Source of the DNA: Desulfocucumis sp964643075
GTDB taxonomy: Bacteria; Bacillota; Desulfotomaculia; Desulfotomaculales; Desulfocucumaceae
Length of the DNA stretch: 64,000 nucleotides
NCBI GenBank assembly: GCA_964643075.1
Contig: CAZXQO010000022.1
Coordinates: 1-64,000, forward strand
Reading direction: 5' to 3'
In this document: positions 60,213 to 64,000 of the stretch, in pieces
Layout of the letters: each line of letters starts with the position of its first letter
Numbering within the stretch: the first letter of the stretch is position 1
Notes under the pieces: model-generated
Databases searched by the model: none
The model's input: the letters and a program-made list of their open reading frames with translations, nothing else
Told to the model about the DNA's origin: nothing
Translations under genes and position numbers: made by a program

Positions 60213-61051
60213 TGGAAACATGGTATGCTTTTGTTGACCATATTCTTCCATTTGCCTGGACTCAGCACATCTTTATGAAAAACGCTCTTCTGGCAGTACT
60301 CCTGGTTGGTCCTACCTTTGCTATCCTGGGGACGATGGTGGTAAATAATAAAATGGCTTTTTTCTCCGATACTGTTGGACACTCTGCTCTAACCGGGATT
60401 GCCATCGGAGTGCTACTTGGCTTCCAGGACCCTTTATGGATTATGGTGATGTTTTCCATTGTTCTGGCCATTGCTATTTCCTTGTTGAAGACTTTGACCG
60501 GCGACTCCACCGATACAATCATTGGAGCTGTTGCCGCTACCATGGTAGCGCTTGGCATCGTCATCCTCTCGCGAGGCGGCGGGTTTAATAAGTTTTCGCG
60601 TTTTCTTGTTGGTGATCTGTTGAGCATTACCCCAAAAGAAGTACTTTTACTGGCTTTCACGCTCATAGGGGTTATTCTTTTGTGGGTAATGATGTTCAAT
60701 AAGTTTTTGCTGGTTAGCGTAAATCCATCCCTGGCGCTCAGCCGGGGTATCCCGGTCCGCCTGGTCGAGACTCTGTTTTGTGTTGTAACGGCGGTGGTAG
60801 TAACAATTTCCATTCAATGGGTTGGTATTTTAATTATCAATTCACTCTTGATTTTACCGGCTGCAGCCTCGCGCAATGTATCCCGTAATATGTGGCAGTA
60901 TCATGTGGTTTCCTTGCTGATAACCCTTACCTCTGGGATAGCAGGACTACTCATGTCGTATTACTGGTCGACAGCTACCGGGGCAACCATCGTTTTATTC
61001 GCAGCATTGTTTTACCTGGTTACACTTATAGCAAAACCCAGGTTTGCTTAA
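60209..61051 (+). CDS. znuB: Zinc ABC transporter permease ZnuB
   Basis: A 280-residue permease of the ABC-3 family with about eight helices. GTMVVNNKMAFFSDTVGHSA and LTGIAIGVLLGF form the family N-terminal block, and SIQWVGILIINSLLILPAAA the conserved C-terminal block. ATGA overlap with znuC shows coupling. Last gene of the zinc uptake operon. Confidence 0.94.
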   Translation: MMETWYAFVDHILPFAWTQHIFMKNALLAVLLVGPTFAILGTMVVNNKMAFFSDTVGHSALTGIAIGVLLGFQDPLWIMVMFSIVLAIAISLLKTLTGDSTDTIIGAVAATMVALGIVILSRGGGFNKFSRFLVGDLLSITPKEVLLLAFTLIGVILLWVMMFNKFLLVSVNPSLALSRGIPVRLVETLFCVVTAVVVTISIQWVGILIINSLLILPAAASRNVSRNMWQYHVVSLLITLTSGIAGLLMSYYWSTATGATIVLFAALFYLVTLIAKPRFA

Positions 61052-61076
61052 CACTACAGCGTAATTTAAAGGTTAG

Positions 61077-61225
61077 CGGAGCAAAGGGGACGGTTATAAG
61101 GAAAGGGGACACACCCCTTAGGGGAATGTCCCCAACGAATGGATGTCCCCATGTCCCCGAAGCGCAGCGAAGGGCCTAAAGGAAGACGATAGAACCGTCC
61201 CCGTGGCGTAGCGGGCATGCGAAGT
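61077..61225. repeat. Cluster of GGGGAC/GTCCCC inverted repeats
   Basis: AAAGGGGACGGTT (from about 61082) is mirrored by GAACCGTCCCCG near 61190. Between them lie further GGGGACA / TGTCCCC pairs (about 61107-61160). TGGCGTAGCGGGCAT follows at 61204-61218 and recurs exactly at 30413-30427. Probably a decayed or non-autonomous palindromic element. Confidence 0.6.
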
Positions 61226-61293
61226 ATGCAATAGTGTTAAAGCTTTTTTAAAAAAAGCTACCCATCATTAAAACTGACGGGTAGTTATGTATT

Positions 61294-61783
61294 TTACTGG
61301 TCTACGTGGTAGCACTCCAGACATTCGTTATATTCCTCTAAGAGCTGTTCATACTCTGATAGTTTCTCTTGATACTCATCATCAGCGTCCAACATATCGT
61401 CAAAATTTTCTAAGCATGAAGCTCCAGCAACAGCACAAGCCGCAACCCCTATACCGGTTTCCGCCGCTAAGCAAGATACTGCTGCCGCAGCACACGAGAG
61501 AATCTCATCTTGCGCGCTTTCAAGATTCTTGAAGGCAAGATGCAGGCATCTGTGAAGACATTTTTCCCATACCCTTAAGTCCTGCCATCGCTGTGAGTGA
61601 CTTGCCCCGCATTTCAGCTGTCAGAGTACTAAGAGTTTCCCAGTCTTCAACCTCGGTATAGGTAGACACTTCTTTTTGCAGCTTCATGGATTTTAAGCTG
61701 AGATCGTCCTCTAAACGGAATGGAATACTTCGCATAATCTTTGTTATTACTGTGTTTCTCGTGGTCAATACTTCATCACACAT
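61294..61783 (-). pseudogene. Cys-rich small protein gene split by a frameshift
   Basis: The start is good: GGAGGTG nine bases before MCDEVLTTRNTVITKIMRSI. The first frame ends after KMSSQMPASCLQES, but from about 61610 to 61294 the +1 frame codes for a coherent Cys- and Glu-rich sequence (VWEKCLHRCLHLAFKNLESA, LSCAAAAVSCLAAETGIGVA, EYEQLLEEYNECLECYH). A single frameshift would join them into a protein of about 160 residues with about a dozen cysteines. It may be a broken gene, a programmed frameshift or two overlapping genes; no start codon is visible for the second part. Next to the transglycosylase-like gene on the same strand. Confidence 0.6.
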
Positions 61784-61879
61784 AATGTCAGCACCTCCAT
61801 ATATTGCTTAGTGAAGAAAATATTATTTTATTCTTTATTATTTTTAAATTTTAAATATCAAGTCCTTTTCTGAAGTTTT

Positions 61880-63256
61880 CTATTGTTTGTTATACATCCT
61901 TGCTGTTTCTATAAACCCAATAGTTTCTTCAACGGATCTGGCGTATAGTTTACTGGCATTTTTTTTGTATTTTTCAACTTCATTATATACCCAGGCTTTC
62001 AGTCTTTCATATTCGTACTCTAATTCTCCCATCTGCTGCATCAGGTTATCTATAACCCAGTAATTATGGCCGGTTCTTGCACATTTAATCTCTTGCCACA
62101 AGGAGCGATCAGGGGGATCGCTGAATAGTGGTAATGCTTTTGACAGGGGACTGTCATTCATAAGATCTTCTTTCTTCAAATTTTTACGGCCTAATTCTTT
62201 GTATGCTTTTTTAGCATTTTCATAATCTAACGGATATTTTTTTAAAAAAGCTTGGCAGTGAGGGCAAGGGCAATCCCATTTTCTATCTTTACCACCAAGC
62301 CCCGCAGATATTTTTTCAACATTGAGGGTAAGGTATGCTGGTTCGCTAACATATAACTTTCCCATGGATGCATTCTTAGCTGGTGCTGAACTATCTACGG
62401 CAAGAAAGGGAGTTTCATAGATTGCATAAGCCAGAAGGAGTATAGCAATAGGGCTACCCATTCCGAGACCATGGAATTTAGGAGGTGTGCCTGTAATTGA
62501 TTGATATCCATGAATTAATCCCATGGCAACAGCAACGCTTTGAAAGTACTTTCGGGGGATAGATTTTCTGTCTTTAAAATATTTCCATTCACCCTGATAC
62601 CAATATTTTTTTGTGGTTTGCCGGTCACTCATGAAGCCGGCAAGTCCTGTTGCGATAGCTTTAATTATACCTGTTTTTCCAGCAAGAGAACCTGTTTTAA
62701 AAGCTGTATCGTAATCTACTCCATGAAGTGTGGCAAAAGGTTCACCAGTATATCCACCATATTTACCTTCAATGGTTTGTTTTACCTGTTCAATCGCTCC
62801 AAGTTGAGAGTTGACGTAGAAATCATCGTCGAGCTCAAGTTCCTCACGATCCAGATTCAGGTCCACTAATACCTGTGGTGTTAAGTTTTCACCGCACATA
62901 AAATATGTTGGGTTAAGAATTTTTTGTAATTCCAATACATTTTTAAGGTTTTCAACATCATTACATGCTAAATTACAATGCTCTAATATTTTGTATGCTA
63001 AGTTTTTTTGTTTATCAACATCTTTTGACTTACATGCCATTTTAGCTTCTTCGCAAAAAAGGTCACCTATATCTTTTATTACTTTTGCATTTCCGTTATC
63101 AGCGACAAGGACGGAACCACTTTTTTTGAATTCATGGGCATAATCAAGTAGTTGTTTACTTTCATTTAGAGCAGATATAAGAAGGGCGAGTCTTTCTACT
63201 GGAGATTCAAGTACGTTTTCGTTAAGGTTATCGACAAAAAGAACCTGTCTAGGCAA
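61880..63256 (-). CDS. tRNA-guanine transglycosylase-like protein (TGT/DpdA superfamily)
   Basis: A 458-residue protein. Several parts line up with TIM-barrel transglycosylases: SGSVLVADNGNAKVI near residue 47-60 (position of the VDSGGFQ block), HGLGMGSPIAILLLAYAIYE around 265 (position of the H-LMGVG-P block), FLAVDSSAPAKNASMGKLYV just after it (position of the nucleophile-Asp strand), and the zinc motif CPCPHC followed about 70 residues later by TGHNY (CxCxxC...H). Canonical TGT residues around the substrate are not all present, so it is not an ordinary Tgt. DpdA-type enzymes that modify DNA with deazaguanines belong to this superfamily. TTG start after AAGGGGGA. Downstream on the same strand is the Cys-rich gene. 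Confidence 0.6.
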   Translation of the reverse strand: MPRQVLFVDNLNENVLESPVERLALLISALNESKQLLDYAHEFKKSGSVLVADNGNAKVIKDIGDLFCEEAKMACKSKDVDKQKNLAYKILEHCNLACNDVENLKNVLELQKILNPTYFMCGENLTPQVLVDLNLDREELELDDDFYVNSQLGAIEQVKQTIEGKYGGYTGEPFATLHGVDYDTAFKTGSLAGKTGIIKAIATGLAGFMSDRQTTKKYWYQGEWKYFKDRKSIPRKYFQSVAVAMGLIHGYQSITGTPPKFHGLGMGSPIAILLLAYAIYETPFLAVDSSAPAKNASMGKLYVSEPAYLTLNVEKISAGLGGKDRKWDCPCPHCQAFLKKYPLDYENAKKAYKELGRKNLKKEDLMNDSPLSKALPLFSDPPDRSLWQEIKCARTGHNYWVIDNLMQQMGELEYEYERLKAWVYNEVEKYKKNASKLYARSVEETIGFIETARMYNKQ

Positions 63257-63467
63257 TAAATGTCCCCCTTTCCTTGTTTTTATAGGTAAATAATAATAAG
63301 TATTTAGCTTTTTATGGTTAAATTTCCTCTAAAAAATTGTTTTTTGTTAATAAATAGATCGGTAAAGTAAATAATCGGGTGGCAGCTATTTGCGTCTGGT
63401 TTAACTTGTTTGGTACTGCCTCTTGTAAGTAATAAAAATAATAGGTACAATGGTTCTTGCTGGTTAG

Positions 63468-63605
63468 ATGAAACGTATCAAGCTTGAGTTGAGGCAGCAA
63501 TTATCGTCTCCGGTGGTTGGCCTGCCGGAGAGGCGGCGATCGGAACTTGTTGCAGGCTTACGTGATATACTGACCGCTTTACAGCAGGCCAGGGGAAGGG
63601 AGTAA
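63468..63605 (+). CDS. Possible 45-residue protein before the ABC ATPase
   Basis: MKRIKLELRQQL to LRDILTALQQARGRE, a short basic, helical sequence ending six bases before the ABC ATPase ATG. The high-GC coding style matches the ATPase gene, and the spacing suggests one transcript. A stop lies directly before the ATG and no good ribosome site is visible, so it may be the decayed end of another gene. Confidence 0.4.
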   Translation: MKRIKLELRQQLSSPVVGLPERRRSELVAGLRDILTALQQARGRE

Positions 63606-63611
63606 GACATT

Positions 63612-64000
63612 ATGACCATAATTCAAATCGAAGAACTGGTTAAAAAATTTGGTGATCTCACTGCGGTGGGGGGTATCAGTTTCACTGTTGACCGGGGGGA
63701 AATTTTTGGTTTCCTCGGACCTAACGGAGCGGGTAAATCCACCACTATTAAAATACTGTCCACCCTAATGAGGCCGACCTCCGGCAAGGTTGTGCTGGCC
63801 GGTTATGATGTGATGGCCCAGCCCGACCAGGTGCGCAAATCAATTGGCATGGTTTTTCAGGATCAGTCGCTGGATGTGCGGCTAACCGCAGAGGAAAACC
63901 TGCGGTTTCACGGTATGCTTTATGGTGTGCCCGGCAAGTTGCTGAACGAGCGCATGGAGTTTGTGCTGGATATGGTTGACCTGACTGACCGCCGGAAATC
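63612..64000 (+). CDS. Drug-export-type ABC transporter ATPase (DrrA class), 5' part only
   Basis: The first 129 codons of an ABC ATPase: LVKKFGDLTAVGGISFTVDR, Walker A GPNGAGKSTT, IKILSTLMRPTSGKVVLAG and the Q-loop GMVFQDQSLD. The pattern is that of DrrA/daunorubicin-type exporters, whose partner permease should lie beyond the window edge. GGGAG lies about ten bases before the ATG. Cut by the end of the window. Confidence 0.88.
   Translation, partial: MTIIQIEELVKKFGDLTAVGGISFTVDRGEIFGFLGPNGAGKSTTIKILSTLMRPTSGKVVLAGYDVMAQPDQVRKSIGMVFQDQSLDVRLTAEENLRFHGMLYGVPGKLLNERMEFVLDMVDLTDRRK

Noticed and set aside
63318..63500. A 60-codon minus-strand open frame
   Set aside because: No ribosome site and no similarity; lies in the spacer between divergent genes.
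1..64000. tRNA, rRNA or CRISPR arrays
   Set aside because: I saw no cloverleaf-like segments, rRNA signatures or regularly spaced repeats when reading both strands; a covariance-model scan would settle tRNAs.

Overview
The window looks like chromosome of an anaerobic, spore-forming Firmicute of the Desulfotomaculum/Pelotomaculum type (Peptococcaceae). This is an inference from the gene content: S-layer homology domains, ECF transporters, four cobalamin riboswitches, FmdE and CooT homologues, a CsoR/CopA/CopZ set, GTG and TTG starts behind strong AGGAGG sites, and many decayed insertion sequences. I see no rRNA, tRNA or CRISPR array.

Layout. 1-12.6 kb holds unlinked housekeeping or accessory genes: an AraC/GyrI-type regulator, a small membrane protein, YwbE, a CxxCxxCC protein with TPRs, a LysE exporter, a YbgC thioesterase, a 1499-residue Lhr helicase, an SDR reductase, an M20 amidohydrolase and an unknown protein. 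12.7-26.8 kb is a corrinoid island. It has riboswitch-cobO-cbiK; then riboswitch - S-layer-anchored transcobalamin-like protein - second DUF4430 protein - ECF T - double ATPase - S component - membrane-anchored repeat protein; then a second copy of the first riboswitch leading to cbiZ, flanked by relics of cobO and cbiK. 27.1-41.6 kb is a cobalt/nickel region. It contains cbiM-cbiQ-cbiO (the ATPase has a His-rich tail), FmdE, a CooT-like nickel protein, an MFS exporter with its PadR regulator, a flavodoxin-ferredoxin fusion, decayed copies of a peptide/nickel ABC operon, and a riboswitch-controlled cbiMNQO. 42-46.9 kb carries a minus-strand cluster of membrane proteins of unknown function and IS relics. 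47.1-53.3 kb is an intact peptide/nickel-type ABC operon ending in a methyltransferase. 54.7-61.1 kb holds the copper set (csoR-copA-copZ) and the zinc set (zur-like regulator, znuA-znuC-znuB). 61.3-63.3 kb has a Cys-rich, frameshifted small gene and a protein resembling tRNA-guanine transglycosylases. The window ends inside a drug-type ABC ATPase.

Common theme. Most of 12.7-61 kb handles transition metals and corrinoids: capture and import of B12, salvage of cobinamides (CbiZ), cobalt insertion (CbiK), adenosylation (CobO), Co/Ni uptake, Cu export and Zn uptake.

Most notable observation. Five leaders in front of metal-related genes (cbiM, a dead dppB, fmdE, the flavodoxin-ferredoxin gene, and dppD) carry one or two tiny hairpins with an AYGAA pentaloop. 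In each leader one of these hairpins overlaps the 5' arm of an intrinsic terminator. That is the architecture of a riboswitch or attenuator, and I do not recognise it as a described class.
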